Positions 7,475-13,764 are shown, counted from the first letter of the stretch. The stretch: DNA of 14,712 nucleotides from Solirubrobacteraceae bacterium (GCA_025935735.1 JAICUS010000083.1:1-14712); one strand, 5' to 3'. Notes: generated by a model from the letters alone, not told the origin. Numbers and translations are program-made.

Positions 7475-7792
7475 TCACGCGGCGCTGCCCGGCCGCAGAT
7501 CGTCCTCGCGATGGGACGCCGATGGCGTGACGCCGACCACCGACACCCGCCTCTGGCGGCCGTTCTCCGCGGGGATCGTGAGCGTGTCGCCGGGCCGCGC
7601 CCAGAGCAGCGCGCGCCCTTCCGCCGAGCCGATAGTGACCCGCCGGGGAGCCGGGCCCGGCGGCCGCCCGACGATCTCGTAGGTCGTCCTGCGGCCGGCG
7701 CGATCCACCACTTCCACGGTGGAGCCGGGGCCCGCGCGTTGCGCACGGGTCTGGGCCGTGTCGAGGTCCGCGGTGTGGAGCTGCGTTGGCAT
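7475..7792 (-). CDS. Orphan GreA/GreB C-terminal-domain protein
   Basis: 105 residues from ATG 7792. Residues about 24-88 match the FKBP-like C-terminal domain of transcript cleavage factors: STVEVVDRAGRRTTYEIVG, then VTIGSAEGRALLWARPGDTL, then GRQRRVSVVGV. The family signature SPxGRALLGxxxGD is recognisable as SAEGRALLWARPGD. The N-terminal coiled coil that reaches into the RNA polymerase secondary channel is absent, so it cannot stimulate RNA cleavage like GreA. It may bind polymerase as a competitor or do something else. It is the first gene of a two-gene operon with the response regulator. An in-frame ATG at 7846 would add 18 low-complexity residues; I prefer 7792. A full-length relative lies at 11199. 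Confidence 0.75.
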   Translation of the reverse strand: MPTQLHTADLDTAQTRAQRAGPGSTVEVVDRAGRRTTYEIVGRPPGPAPRRVTIGSAEGRALLWARPGDTLTIPAENGRQRRVSVVGVTPSASHREDDLRPGSAA

Positions 7793-7826
7793 GGCACCAG
7801 CATCGCGAGCCGGGGAGGCGGCGGCC

Positions 7827-7844
7827 ATCCGGGCGTGCCTGCAC
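7827..7844 (-). promoter_or_regulatory. Weak candidate copy of the regulon motif before the GreA-domain gene
   Basis: On the - strand GTGCAGGCACGCCCGGAT ends 34 bases before ATG 7792, the same spacing as the copies at 10590 and 11060. It agrees with the looser form RTGNRG-N6-SCSSAT, but its dyad is poor. It is tentative and included because of its position. Confidence 0.25.
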
Positions 7845-7935
7845 ATCGCGCCGGTGCCGGCACCCCGTCGATGGCACCGGGCGAGAGCCGCATGGGGTGG
7901 CGCCCCTCGCGCCGGTGCAGCCGGGACGCCGTGGG

Positions 7936-7953
7936 ATGGGTGCCGACCCCCAT
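7936..7953 (+). promoter_or_regulatory. Regulon motif copy 1 (ATGNGG-N6-CCNCAT), kinase promoter region
   Basis: ATGGGTGCCGACCCCCAT, an 18-bp dyad pairing at 7 of 9 positions and differing from the strict consensus at one. It lies in the divergent region between the GreA-domain/response-regulator operon and the histidine kinase. Its flank (GGG before, GGGT after) matches the other copies best in the + direction, towards the kinase. Distance to ATG 8078 is 124 bases, or 67 to GTG 8021. Confidence 0.5.
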
Positions 7954-8024
7954 GGGTTCTGCGGCGGCCGCTGCGAAGGTGAAGTCACCGTGACCCGTCC
8001 ACAGCCGGAGGATCAGTGAGGTGG

Positions 8025-8042
8025 GCGACGCACTCGCGTCGC
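8025..8042. repeat. Perfect inverted repeat in the kinase leader
   Basis: GCGACGC, four bases, GCGTCGC. The 18-bp element ends 35 bases before ATG 8078, so its centre is at about -44 from that start. It is either an operator at the same place as the other motifs but of different sequence, or a small hairpin in the leader. If GTG 8021 is the true start, it lies within coding sequence and means nothing. Confidence 0.35.
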
Positions 8043-8077
8043 GGGTACGGGCGCGCGCCCGCGGGAAGGCTTCGCCC

Positions 8078-9055
8078 ATGCGGACGCGCCTGATGCCGGC
8101 GCCGCTGCTGTGGCGCGTGTTCGTCGCCAACGCGGCCATGCTGACGCTCGCGTTCGCCGGCCTCGTCGTCGCGCCCGTGACGGTGTCGGCTCCGGTCGCG
8201 GCGAGCGAGCTCGCCGTGCTGGCGGCCGGGCTGCTCGGGCTCCTCGTCCTCAACCTGGCGCTGCTGCGCCCGGCGTTCCGCCCCCTGGACGAGCTGGCGG
8301 AGACGATGCGCCGTCACGATCCGCTCTCACCCGGCCGGCGCGCGCGCGTTCCCGGGGAGCCGGAGCTGGCTGTGCTGGCGCAGGCGTTCAACGAGATGCT
8401 CGGGCGGCTGGAGAGCGAGCGGCGCGACAGCGCGCGCAAGGCGCTCGCCGTGCAGGAGTCCGAGCGCCGGCGGATCGCCCGCGAGCTGCACGACGAGGTC
8501 GGCCAGACGCTCACCGGGGTGATGCTCCAGGTCGAGGGCCTGACCCCGCTCGTGCCCGACGCCGCGCGGGATCAGCTGGACGAGCTGCGCGAGACCGCGC
8601 GCCACGGCACCGAGGAGGTCCGGCGCATCGCCCGCCGCCTGCGGCCGGAGGCGCTCGACGAGCTCGGGCTCAACAGCGCCCTGGCCGCGCTGGCGACCGC
8701 GATCGGCGAGCAGGCGCGGATCCGCATCGAGCGGCGCCTGCAGCCCGACCTGCCACTCTCCCAGGATGAGGAGCTCGTGGTCTACCGCGTCGCCCAGGAG
8801 GCGCTGACCAACGTGGCCCGGCACGCCGGCGCGAGCCGCGCCGAGCTCGAGCTGCGCCGCCGCGCCGGCCGGACCGTGCTGGTCGTGCGCGATGACGGCC
8901 GCGGGGTCGCGCCGCGGGCGCTGGCGTCCTCGAACGGCATCCGCGGCATGCGCGAGCGCGCGCTGCTGATCGGCGCCGACTTCTCCATCCACAGCCCGGA
9001 TGACGGCGGCACGGAGGTCCGCCTCAGCCTCCCTCCGACCCCGGAAGCGACATGA
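8078..9055 (+). CDS. NarX/DesK-type sensor histidine kinase with HAMP domain
   Basis: 325 residues from ATG 8078 (AAGG eight bases upstream). There are two membrane helices, about 13-36 and 43-66, with only a few residues between them, so there is almost no external sensor. A HAMP linker (about 63-115) follows. The HisKA_3 dimerisation helix carries SERRRIARELHDEVGQTLTG with phospho-acceptor His138. The ATPase domain has N-box EALTNVARHA (Asn245), DDGRG (272-276) and GIRGM (287-291). Kinases of this class autophosphorylate and pass phosphate to NarL-family regulators. The stop overlaps the next gene's start as ATGA, so the regulator at 9052 is its obvious partner. The lack of a periplasmic loop suggests it senses the membrane or an internal signal. 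An alternative GTG start at 8021, with GGAGG at 8007, would add 19 residues. Confidence 0.93.
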   Translation: MRTRLMPAPLLWRVFVANAAMLTLAFAGLVVAPVTVSAPVAASELAVLAAGLLGLLVLNLALLRPAFRPLDELAETMRRHDPLSPGRRARVPGEPELAVLAQAFNEMLGRLESERRDSARKALAVQESERRRIARELHDEVGQTLTGVMLQVEGLTPLVPDAARDQLDELRETARHGTEEVRRIARRLRPEALDELGLNSALAALATAIGEQARIRIERRLQPDLPLSQDEELVVYRVAQEALTNVARHAGASRAELELRRRAGRTVLVVRDDGRGVAPRALASSNGIRGMRERALLIGADFSIHSPDDGGTEVRLSLPPTPEAT

Positions 9056-9708
9056 CGCCACTCAAGACGAAGATCCTGATCGCCGACGATCACCCGATCG
9101 TGCTCAACGGCCTGCGCACCGTGCTCAACGCCCAACCCGACCTGGAGGTCGTCGCCGAGGCCACCGACGGCGCCGAAGCCGTCGAGCGCGCACTCACCGA
9201 CGACGTCCACCTGGCCATCCTGGACATCTCCATGCCCCGCCTCACCGGCCTGCAAGCCGCGCGCGAGATCACCCACCGCCGCCCCGAGGTCCGCGTGCTG
9301 ATGCTCTCCATGCACGACAACGAGCAATTCCTCTTTGAAGCCATCGCCGCCGGCGCCTCCGGCTACGTGCTCAAAAGCTCCGTCGACCGCGACCTCGTCG
9401 AAGCCTGCCGCGCCACCATGCGCGGCCAACCATTCCTCTACCCCGGCGGCATCCGCGCGCTCATGCGCGAATACATGGAACGCGCCCGCACCGGCGAAAC
9501 CGGCCACGGCGAGCTGCTCACCCCCCGCGAGGAAGAGATCCTCAAGCTCGTCGCCGAGGCCCACACCAACGAAGAGATCGCCGAACTGCTGTTCATCTCC
9601 AAGAAGACCGTCGAACGCCACCGCGCGAACATCCTGGAAAAGCTCGGCATGCGCGACCGCGTCGAGCTCACCCGCTACGCCATCCGCCGCGGCCTGATCC
9701 AGGCCTGA
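9052..9708 (+). CDS. NarL/LuxR-family response regulator
   Basis: 218 residues. The receiver domain has KILIADDHPIVLNGL (Asp12-Asp13), phospho-acceptor Asp58 in LAILDISMPRLTG, Ser86 and Lys108 in YVLKSS. A linker precedes a LuxR-type helix-turn-helix at 154-210: LLTPREEEILKLVAEAHTNE, then IAELLFISKKTVERHRANIL. These regulators bind 18-20 bp dyads as dimers after phosphorylation. Its ATG overlaps the kinase stop by four bases. It is a natural candidate for reading the ATGNGG-N6-CCNCAT motif found nearby, but that is inference. Codon use differs from the kinase: by my count 11 of 23 Glu codons are GAA, against apparently one in the kinase, and C-ending codons dominate. The stop lies four bases from the convergent stress-protein gene. 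Confidence 0.95.
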   Translation: MTPLKTKILIADDHPIVLNGLRTVLNAQPDLEVVAEATDGAEAVERALTDDVHLAILDISMPRLTGLQAAREITHRRPEVRVLMLSMHDNEQFLFEAIAAGASGYVLKSSVDRDLVEACRATMRGQPFLYPGGIRALMREYMERARTGETGHGELLTPREEEILKLVAEAHTNEEIAELLFISKKTVERHRANILEKLGMRDRVELTRYAIRRGLIQA

Positions 9709-9712
9709 GCGC

Positions 9713-10555
9713 TCACCCGGGCAGCGCGCCGTTGCGGCTGACCGGGTCGAGCTCCTCGCCGAGCGCGGCGGTCGGCGGCACGACCAGCACCGGGCACGAC
9801 GCGGTGGCGGCCAGCGCGGCCGACACCGAGCCGAGCAGCGCACGCCGGACGGGCCCATACCCCCGCGACCCGACGGCGATCATCCGCACGCCGACCCAGG
9901 CGCCCTGCTCGCGCAGCTCGTGCACCGGATCGCCGACCTGGACGCGGATCGGGATCGGAGACGCATCGTTCCAGCCCCGGGTCGGATCGACGAACACCGG
10001 GTCCACCTCGGCGCCCAGCCGCGGTGCCAGCCGCTCCGCGACCGCGAGCGCCCGCCGGGACTCATCCGAGCCGTCGACGCCGCAGACGATCCTCCCGTCC
10101 GTGTCGGCCTCGAGCAGGAAGCGGTCGCCCGCGCCGGGCGGGACGATCAGCACCGGGCAGCCGGCGGTGACGGCCAGGCGCTGCGACACGCTGCCCAGCA
10201 GCGCCGCCGCGAGCCCGGCGTGCCCGCGCGCACCGACCACCAACAGCTCGGCGGCCTCCTCCTCGGCGATGTCGGCGAGCAGCTCGGACGGATCGCCGAG
10301 CACCACCCGCGTCTCGGCCTGGAGGTCGCCGCCGACGCGCTCCAGCAGTGACGCGCCCGCGCGGACGGCGCGATGGCGCTCGAGCTCATGCCGGCGCGTG
10401 TCGCCGTAGGGGAACGTCGGCGGATCGTCGGCGGCGTGGACCAGGACGAGGCGGTTTCCGAGCTGCGTCGCCAGCACGCCGGCGACGAGCAGCGCGGAGC
10501 GCGAGCCGCTCGAGCCGTCGACTCCGACGACGACCGATCTTGAGGTGTGGGTCAT
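9713..10555 (-). CDS. Tandem universal stress protein (two Usp domains)
   Basis: 280 residues from ATG 10555, with two Usp domains in one chain. Domain 1 (about 6-140) starts SVVVGVDGSSGSRSALLVAG and has the ATP-binding motif GARGHAGLAAALLGS (108-122), followed by CPVLIVPP. Domain 2 (about 155-262) starts IVCGVDGSDESRRALAVAE and has GSRGYGPVRRALLGS (229-243), then CPVLVVPP. Both keep the G-2x-G-9x-G-S/T pattern, so both should bind ATP. Proteins of this build (such as those of the mycobacterial dormancy regulon) act in adaptation to low oxygen, starvation or oxidative stress. A longer upstream frame exists, but its Arg/Ala-rich sequence is not Usp-like, so I set the start at MTHTSRS. No strong ribosome binding site is visible, consistent with a leaderless transcript. 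Confidence 0.93.
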   Translation of the reverse strand: MTHTSRSVVVGVDGSSGSRSALLVAGVLATQLGNRLVLVHAADDPPTFPYGDTRRHELERHRAVRAGASLLERVGGDLQAETRVVLGDPSELLADIAEEEAAELLVVGARGHAGLAAALLGSVSQRLAVTAGCPVLIVPPGAGDRFLLEADTDGRIVCGVDGSDESRRALAVAERLAPRLGAEVDPVFVDPTRGWNDASPIPIRVQVGDPVHELREQGAWVGVRMIAVGSRGYGPVRRALLGSVSAALAATASCPVLVVPPTAALGEELDPVSRNGALPG

Positions 10556-10589
10556 GCCATCAGCGTGCGCGCTGCGAGGCGCCGCCGGA

Positions 10590-10607
10590 ATCGGCTGCGG
10601 CATGCAC
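10590..10607 (-). promoter_or_regulatory. Weak candidate copy of the regulon motif before the tandem Usp gene
   Basis: On the - strand GTGCATGCCGCAGCCGAT ends 34 bases before ATG 10555. Extended to 20 bases, it shares TGTGCA, then GC two bases later, and a final GAT with the site before the GreA-domain gene, at the same distance from the start codon. The dyad is weak, so this is positional evidence only. Confidence 0.25.
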
Positions 10608-10622
10608 ACCGGCCCGGTCTGC
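10604..10622. repeat. 19-bp palindrome upstream of the tandem Usp gene
   Basis: GCACACCGGCCCGGTCTGC pairs at 8 of 9 positions around a central C. The core ACCGGCCCGGT resembles ACCGGGCCCGGT before the other universal stress protein gene (13697-13712). It lies 48-67 bases before ATG 10555 and may be an operator. Confidence 0.35.
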
Positions 10623-10632
10623 GCCCCATCGT

Positions 10633-11025
10633 CTATCCGAACGGCACCCCGGCGAGCTCGGCCACGCCCGCCCGGCGCGCGGCCAGGTCCTGCGACCAGC
10701 CGTGCGCCGTCTCGGCGGAGGCCCGCGCCGCGCGCAGGCGCGCGGCGAGCTCGTGGAGGTGCCAGCACAGCGCGCGCGCCTCGGGTGACAGGTGGTCGAG
10801 GTCGGGGTTCACGTCGGCCAGCCCCGTTGACCTGGCGATCGTCTCCGAGAGGACGAGCATGCTGCCGGCCAACTCGTCGATCGCGTCGCTGACGCTCGCG
10901 AGCGTCAGCGGGAGGGTGTGCAGCGCGTGCGGCTCGGCCACGTCGGCGCGCAGGCTCGCGGCCGCCTCCGCCAGCCGGCCGGCGTCCAAGGTCGCCGCTC
11001 GCTGCTCGTGGTGCTCGGTGATCAT
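10633..11025 (-). CDS. Hypothetical helical protein
   Basis: A 130-residue protein from ATG 11025, family not recognised. It is almost wholly alpha-helical by composition: Ala/Leu-rich segments such as GRLAEAAASLRADVAEPHAL, TLASVSDAIDELAGSMLVLS and EARALCWHLHELAARLRAAR. There is no signal peptide or clear membrane span. It resembles small actinobacterial proteins with a four-helix bundle, but I cannot name one. GTGAGGGC lies immediately before the ATG, too close for a usual ribosome binding site. An ATG at 11061 would add 12 residues but sits inside the conserved 18-bp motif, which argues against it. That motif ends 34 bases upstream of the chosen start. The start of the tandem Usp gene lies 77 bases downstream, so the two could be co-transcribed. 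Confidence 0.6.
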   Translation of the reverse strand: MITEHHEQRAATLDAGRLAEAAASLRADVAEPHALHTLPLTLASVSDAIDELAGSMLVLSETIARSTGLADVNPDLDHLSPEARALCWHLHELAARLRAARASAETAHGWSQDLAARRAGVAELAGVPFG

Positions 11026-11059
11026 GCCCTCACACTGGCCGAGACCGGACCGCGTCGCC

Positions 11060-11077
11060 ATGGGGCCGCGGCCTCAT
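11060..11077 (-). promoter_or_regulatory. Regulon motif copy 2 (ATGNGG-N6-CCNCAT), before the helical protein gene
   Basis: On the - strand ATGAGGCCGCGGCCCCAT, a perfect match to the strict motif, pairing at 8 of 9 dyad positions. The following GGCGAC is shared with the copy at 13833; over 21 bases the two copies differ at one. It ends 34 bases before ATG 11025, which centres it at about -44 if the transcript is leaderless. Confidence 0.6.
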
Positions 11078-11130
11078 CGCCGCAGGCTGCGCGGCCCCGG
11101 CGCGGGGTCGTCGCGGTCGCCTGATGGGTT

Positions 11131-11140
11131 CCCCGCGGGG
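11131..11140. repeat. Short perfect palindrome between two motif copies
   Basis: CCCCGCGGGG, a perfect 10-bp palindrome in the divergent region 11026-11198, between the two opposed copies of the 18-bp motif. It could be an operator half of something else or chance in such GC-rich DNA. Confidence 0.25.
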
Positions 11141-11145
11141 GCCGG

Positions 11146-11163
11146 ATGCGGGTGGGACCGCAT
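11146..11163 (+). promoter_or_regulatory. Regulon motif copy 3 (ATGNGG-N6-CCNCAT), before the GreA-like gene
   Basis: ATGCGGGTGGGACCGCAT, a perfect match to the strict motif with fully complementary six-base arms. It is flanked by GG before and GGCG after, as in other copies. It ends 35 bases before ATG 11199, so its centre is at about -44 from the start codon. A weak -10-like GATGGT lies at 11186-11191, consistent with a leaderless transcript. Confidence 0.6.
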
Positions 11164-11198
11164 GGCGGGCGCTGCGGCGGCGGGCGATGGTTCGGACC

Positions 11199-11762
11199 AT
11201 GATCAACGCCACTACACCCCTGCCTCAAGCCGTCGTCGCGTCCGCCATCCCCCCGCCTGTGTGGGATCACGGCGTGACGCTCACGCGCGCCGACTTCGAC
11301 GCCCTCGCCGACGAGCTGGACCATCTGCGCGCCGCGCACCGGGCCGACCTGGCCGAGCGCCTGCGGGACGCCCGCTCGTTCGGCAGCCCGGGCGACGACG
11401 ACGACTGGCTGACGGTGATGGAGGACGCGGCCGTCGAGCAGGGGCGCATCGCCCGGCTCGAGCGGCTGGTCGCCGTGGCCCACGTCGTCGACGACACCCC
11501 GAGCGACGCCGCGGGCGCAGGGCTCGGCGCCGTGGTACGCGTGCGCGACGAGGCCGGCCGGACGCGCGAGTATCAGCTGGTCGGCCGCCTCGGCCGCGAG
11601 GACGATCTGTCCCAGGTGTCGCTCGGCTCGCCGGTGGGGAGGGCGCTGCTCGGCGCGCGCGCCGGAGACGTCGTGCACGTCACGCTGCCGAGCGGCCGGC
11701 AGCGCTCGCTGAGCGTCCTCGACGTGCGCGGCGCCCGCGTCGCGGAACCCGCGGCGGCGTAG
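11199..11762 (+). CDS. GreA/GreB-family transcript cleavage factor-like protein
   Basis: 187 residues. Residues about 26-98 form the N-terminal coiled coil (VTLTRADFDALADELDHLRA, then DLAERLRDARSFG, then VEQGRIARLERLV). The C-terminal FKBP-like domain spans about 108-177, with VRVRDEAGRTREYQLVG, then VSLGSPVGRALLGARAGDVV. GreA sits in the secondary channel of RNA polymerase, and acidic residues at its tip trigger cleavage of backtracked RNA. Here the tip loop reads GSPGDDDDW instead of the usual GDLxEN. It stays acidic but is altered, so activity is uncertain, and this is probably not the housekeeping GreA. An in-frame ATG at 11187 is an alternative start. The regulon motif copy 35 bases upstream suggests stress control. 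A coiled-coil-less relative lies at 7475. Confidence 0.82.
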   Translation: MINATTPLPQAVVASAIPPPVWDHGVTLTRADFDALADELDHLRAAHRADLAERLRDARSFGSPGDDDDWLTVMEDAAVEQGRIARLERLVAVAHVVDDTPSDAAGAGLGAVVRVRDEAGRTREYQLVGRLGREDDLSQVSLGSPVGRALLGARAGDVVHVTLPSGRQRSLSVLDVRGARVAEPAAA

Positions 11763-11781
11763 CGGCGGCGCCCCGGACGCC

Positions 11782-11961
11782 TCAGGTCGGCGGCTTCGCC
11801 GGGCGCGGCTCCCACGTCCAGGTCGCCGGGGGGTCGCTGGCCGGGAACGACCACTCGCCCATGTCATCCACCGTCGGGTATCGAGCGGCCGCCGTGCCGG
11901 CCTCGCCGGCCGGCCGCGGCGGCTGCTCCGGGGCTCGTTGCTGTTCGTCCATGGTGCCCAT
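11782..11961 (-). CDS. Small protein with SFPASDPP motif
   Basis: 59 residues from ATG 11961, with GGAAAGGA upstream as ribosome binding site. A second ATG at 11952 would give 56 residues. The first half is Pro/Glu/Ala-rich and disordered. The C-terminal half has VDDMGEWSFPASDPPATWTW. The SFPASDPP string recurs in many short, acidic, uncharacterised bacterial proteins, so the family is real but without known function. The gene follows the FAD oxidoreductase by 23 bases and is the third gene of the operon Usp, oxidoreductase, small protein. It converges on the GreA-like gene with a 19-base gap. No cysteines and no membrane segment. Confidence 0.7.
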   Translation of the reverse strand: MGTMDEQQRAPEQPPRPAGEAGTAAARYPTVDDMGEWSFPASDPPATWTWEPRPAKPPT

Positions 11962-11984
11962 GGTCGTCCTTTCCGGTGCCCGTG

Positions 11985-13151
11985 TCACGCCCGGGCGACG
12001 GCCCGGCGGATCTCGACGCCCTCGCGCGCCGCCGCGGCGATGTGGGATGAGTGCCGCCCGAGGTGGCGGGAGAGCTCCCGGCCGGCGATCTTCGTCGGCG
12101 GCCACCACACCGCCTCGTGGGGCACGAGGGCATCCGCGAGCGCATCGCGGCGCAGGTACGTCGTGGAGCGCTGCGTGAGCAGCACGCCCTGGAGGATTCC
12201 GGCATACGGCTCGGGGTCGATCGCGGCGCCGGCCTGCGCGGCGATCGCCTCTGCCGCCGCGTCGGCCTGCTGGCAGGCCAGCCCGCCCTGCTTGATGGCG
12301 TGGTGCGTGGCGTCCCCGGCGGCGTACACGTCCGGGATGCCCCGCACCCGGCCGTACCGGTCGACGAGCAGGAAGCCGTCGTCGTCGTGCGGGAGCCCGT
12401 CCACGGCCGGCCCGTCGAGGAGCGCCAAGGTCACCACGCGATCCACGGCGAGGCGCGCGCCGGCGTGCAGCTCGACCACGCCGGCCGCGGGGACCGCGGC
12501 GTGCACGCCGGTGACCACGGCGATGCCGCGCTCGGCCAGCCGTGCCGCCAGCGCGTCGGACGCCTCCGCCCCGAAGAGCTCCAGCGGGGCCTGCTCCCAC
12601 GTCACGAGCGTGAGCTCCGGGTGCAGCGACATCTCGTACGCGCGATCGGCCGCCATCAACGCCAGCTCGTACAGCGGCACCGGCCACGTCGCACCGGCGG
12701 GGACCACGAATGCGACCCGGCGCACGAACCCCTCTTCGAGGTCCTGCACGAGCCCGTGCATCCGCTCCTCCGTGCCGGTGCCGCCGAACGCGAGCACGTG
12801 TCGCGGCGCGACGCGCTGGACCCCGCCGACGGCGATCAGCAGCGCGTCATAGTCGATCGTCTCCCCGTCGGTGGTCATCACCTGGTGCTTGTCGGCGTCC
12901 ACCGACGCCAGGCGGCCGCGGCGCAAGCGCGCGCCGGCCTGGAGGGCCAGCCCGGCGACGGGCTCGTGGGGCACGTCTCCCGCCGCGAAGGGGGCGAGCA
13001 CCGCCATGGCGTGCGTGGCGAACTCGTCGTCGGGGGCCAGGATGGTCGTGTCGATCCGGTCCTCGGCGACGTGCTGCAGCCGGAACGCGGCCTCCAGCGC
13101 GGCCGAGCCGGCGCCCACGATGAGGACTCTGTAAGCCGGTGAGTCGCGCAT
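11985..13151 (-). CDS. FAD-dependent pyridine nucleotide-disulphide-type oxidoreductase (SQR/NDH-2-like)
   Basis: 388 residues from ATG 13151, preceded by GAGGAGGGGGAG, a very strong ribosome binding site. The N-terminal dinucleotide fold has VLIVGAGSAALEAAFRL (FAD; residues 9-25), the middle has YDALLIAVGG (101-110), and the second FAD motif is PDVYAAGDATHH (273-284). The second Rossmann segment is AFVVPAGATWPVPLYELAL (147-165), without a clear GxGxxG. The build is that of sulfide:quinone oxidoreductases and type II NADH dehydrogenases, which pass electrons to quinone at the membrane. However, only one cysteine in the mature core (Cys293) is visible, so the disulphide chemistry of SQR is excluded. 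It lies 13 bases after a universal stress protein gene and probably serves redox adaptation. Acceptor and donor are unknown. Confidence 0.85.
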   Translation of the reverse strand: MRDSPAYRVLIVGAGSAALEAAFRLQHVAEDRIDTTILAPDDEFATHAMAVLAPFAAGDVPHEPVAGLALQAGARLRRGRLASVDADKHQVMTTDGETIDYDALLIAVGGVQRVAPRHVLAFGGTGTEERMHGLVQDLEEGFVRRVAFVVPAGATWPVPLYELALMAADRAYEMSLHPELTLVTWEQAPLELFGAEASDALAARLAERGIAVVTGVHAAVPAAGVVELHAGARLAVDRVVTLALLDGPAVDGLPHDDDGFLLVDRYGRVRGIPDVYAAGDATHHAIKQGGLACQQADAAAEAIAAQAGAAIDPEPYAGILQGVLLTQRSTTYLRRDALADALVPHEAVWWPPTKIAGRELSRHLGRHSSHIAAAAREGVEIRRAVARA

Positions 13152-13164
13152 GGTCTCCCCCTCC

Positions 13165-13662
13165 TCAGGCCGGCACCCGCGCGGCCGCCGGGGTCGGCGG
13201 GAGCGGCATCACAGCGTCGCCGGGACTCGGGACGCGGCGGCTCACGAGCACCGGAACCGGGCTCGAGCGCAGCACCGCATGGCTGATGCTCCCCAGCAGC
13301 AGCGACCGCCACCCGCCGCGGCCGCGCGAGCCCATGACGATCAGATCGTGCTGGTCATCCCGGGCCGCGGCGAGGATCGCCGCCGCGGCGGGCCCGCGCC
13401 TCAGCAGCGTGGTCACCGGGACGTCGGGGGGAACGGTCGCGACCGCGCGGGCGAGGATGGAGCGGTACTCCTCCTCGGGCGAGTCGACGCCACCGAGGTC
13501 GACGGGCAGGTCACCGGCGCCGGTCACCCACAGGTTCGGGACGGGGACGACCGCGATCAGCGTCAGCCGCGAGCGGTGGTGCTGAGCCAGTTCGATCGCG
13601 TCGGCCAGAGCGCCCTGCGCGTGCGGCGAGCCGTCGCAGGCGACGAGGATTCGGTGGAACAT
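13165..13662 (-). CDS. Universal stress protein (single Usp domain)
   Basis: 165 residues from ATG 13662, with AAGGGAG five bases upstream. A single Usp domain starts FHRILVACDGSPHAQGALAD and ends with the ATP-binding motif GSRGRGGWRSLLLGS (111-125), then SSPVPVLVSRRV. The G-2x-G-9x-G-S pattern is intact. The last 20 residues (Pro/Ala-rich) are extra to the family. A longer frame starting at 13716 adds an Arg/Gly-rich stretch that runs through a palindrome and is rejected. It is the first gene of the operon with the FAD oxidoreductase (13 bases downstream) and the SFPASDPP protein. The 270-base upstream region carries three distinct operator-like elements, so control is likely complex. Confidence 0.93.
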   Translation of the reverse strand: MFHRILVACDGSPHAQGALADAIELAQHHRSRLTLIAVVPVPNLWVTGAGDLPVDLGGVDSPEEEYRSILARAVATVPPDVPVTTLLRRGPAAAAILAAARDDQHDLIVMGSRGRGGWRSLLLGSISHAVLRSSPVPVLVSRRVPSPGDAVMPLPPTPAAARVPA

Positions 13663-13696
13663 CGGGGCTCCCTTCTCCCGGTGGCGGGCGCCGGCC

Positions 13697-13712
13697 CGAC
13701 CGGGCCCGGTCG
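13697..13712. promoter_or_regulatory. Perfect 16-bp palindrome upstream of the Usp operon
   Basis: CGACCGGGCCCGGTCG is fully self-complementary and lies 35-50 bases before ATG 13662. A 19-bp palindrome with nearly the same core (ACCGGCCCGGT) precedes the tandem Usp gene. It could be an operator or a leader hairpin. Confidence 0.45.
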
Positions 13713-13741
13713 TCACACCCCGCAGGGGAGGGCGGCCGCTC

Positions 13742-13764
13742 TTTTCCCACTTCTACTGTGTAAA
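13742..13764 (-). promoter_or_regulatory. AT-rich operator-like element, copy facing the Usp operon
   Basis: On the - strand: TTTACACA, spacer GTAGAAG, TGGGAAAA. It matches the copy at 13898-13920 at 19 of 23 positions but in the opposite orientation, so each copy points to the gene on its own side. A -10-like TAGCAT overlaps its start. It is notably AT-rich against a very GC-rich background and 79 bases before ATG 13662. Confidence 0.55.

Noticed and set aside
7888..7905. ATGGGGTGGCGCCCCTCG as a further regulon motif copy
   Set aside because: The left half fits, but the right half (CCCTCG) lacks the CAT end and the dyad fails.
10547..12178. A 543-residue + strand frame
   Set aside because: It runs through the GreA-like gene in another frame and across two promoter regions; composition is low-complexity.
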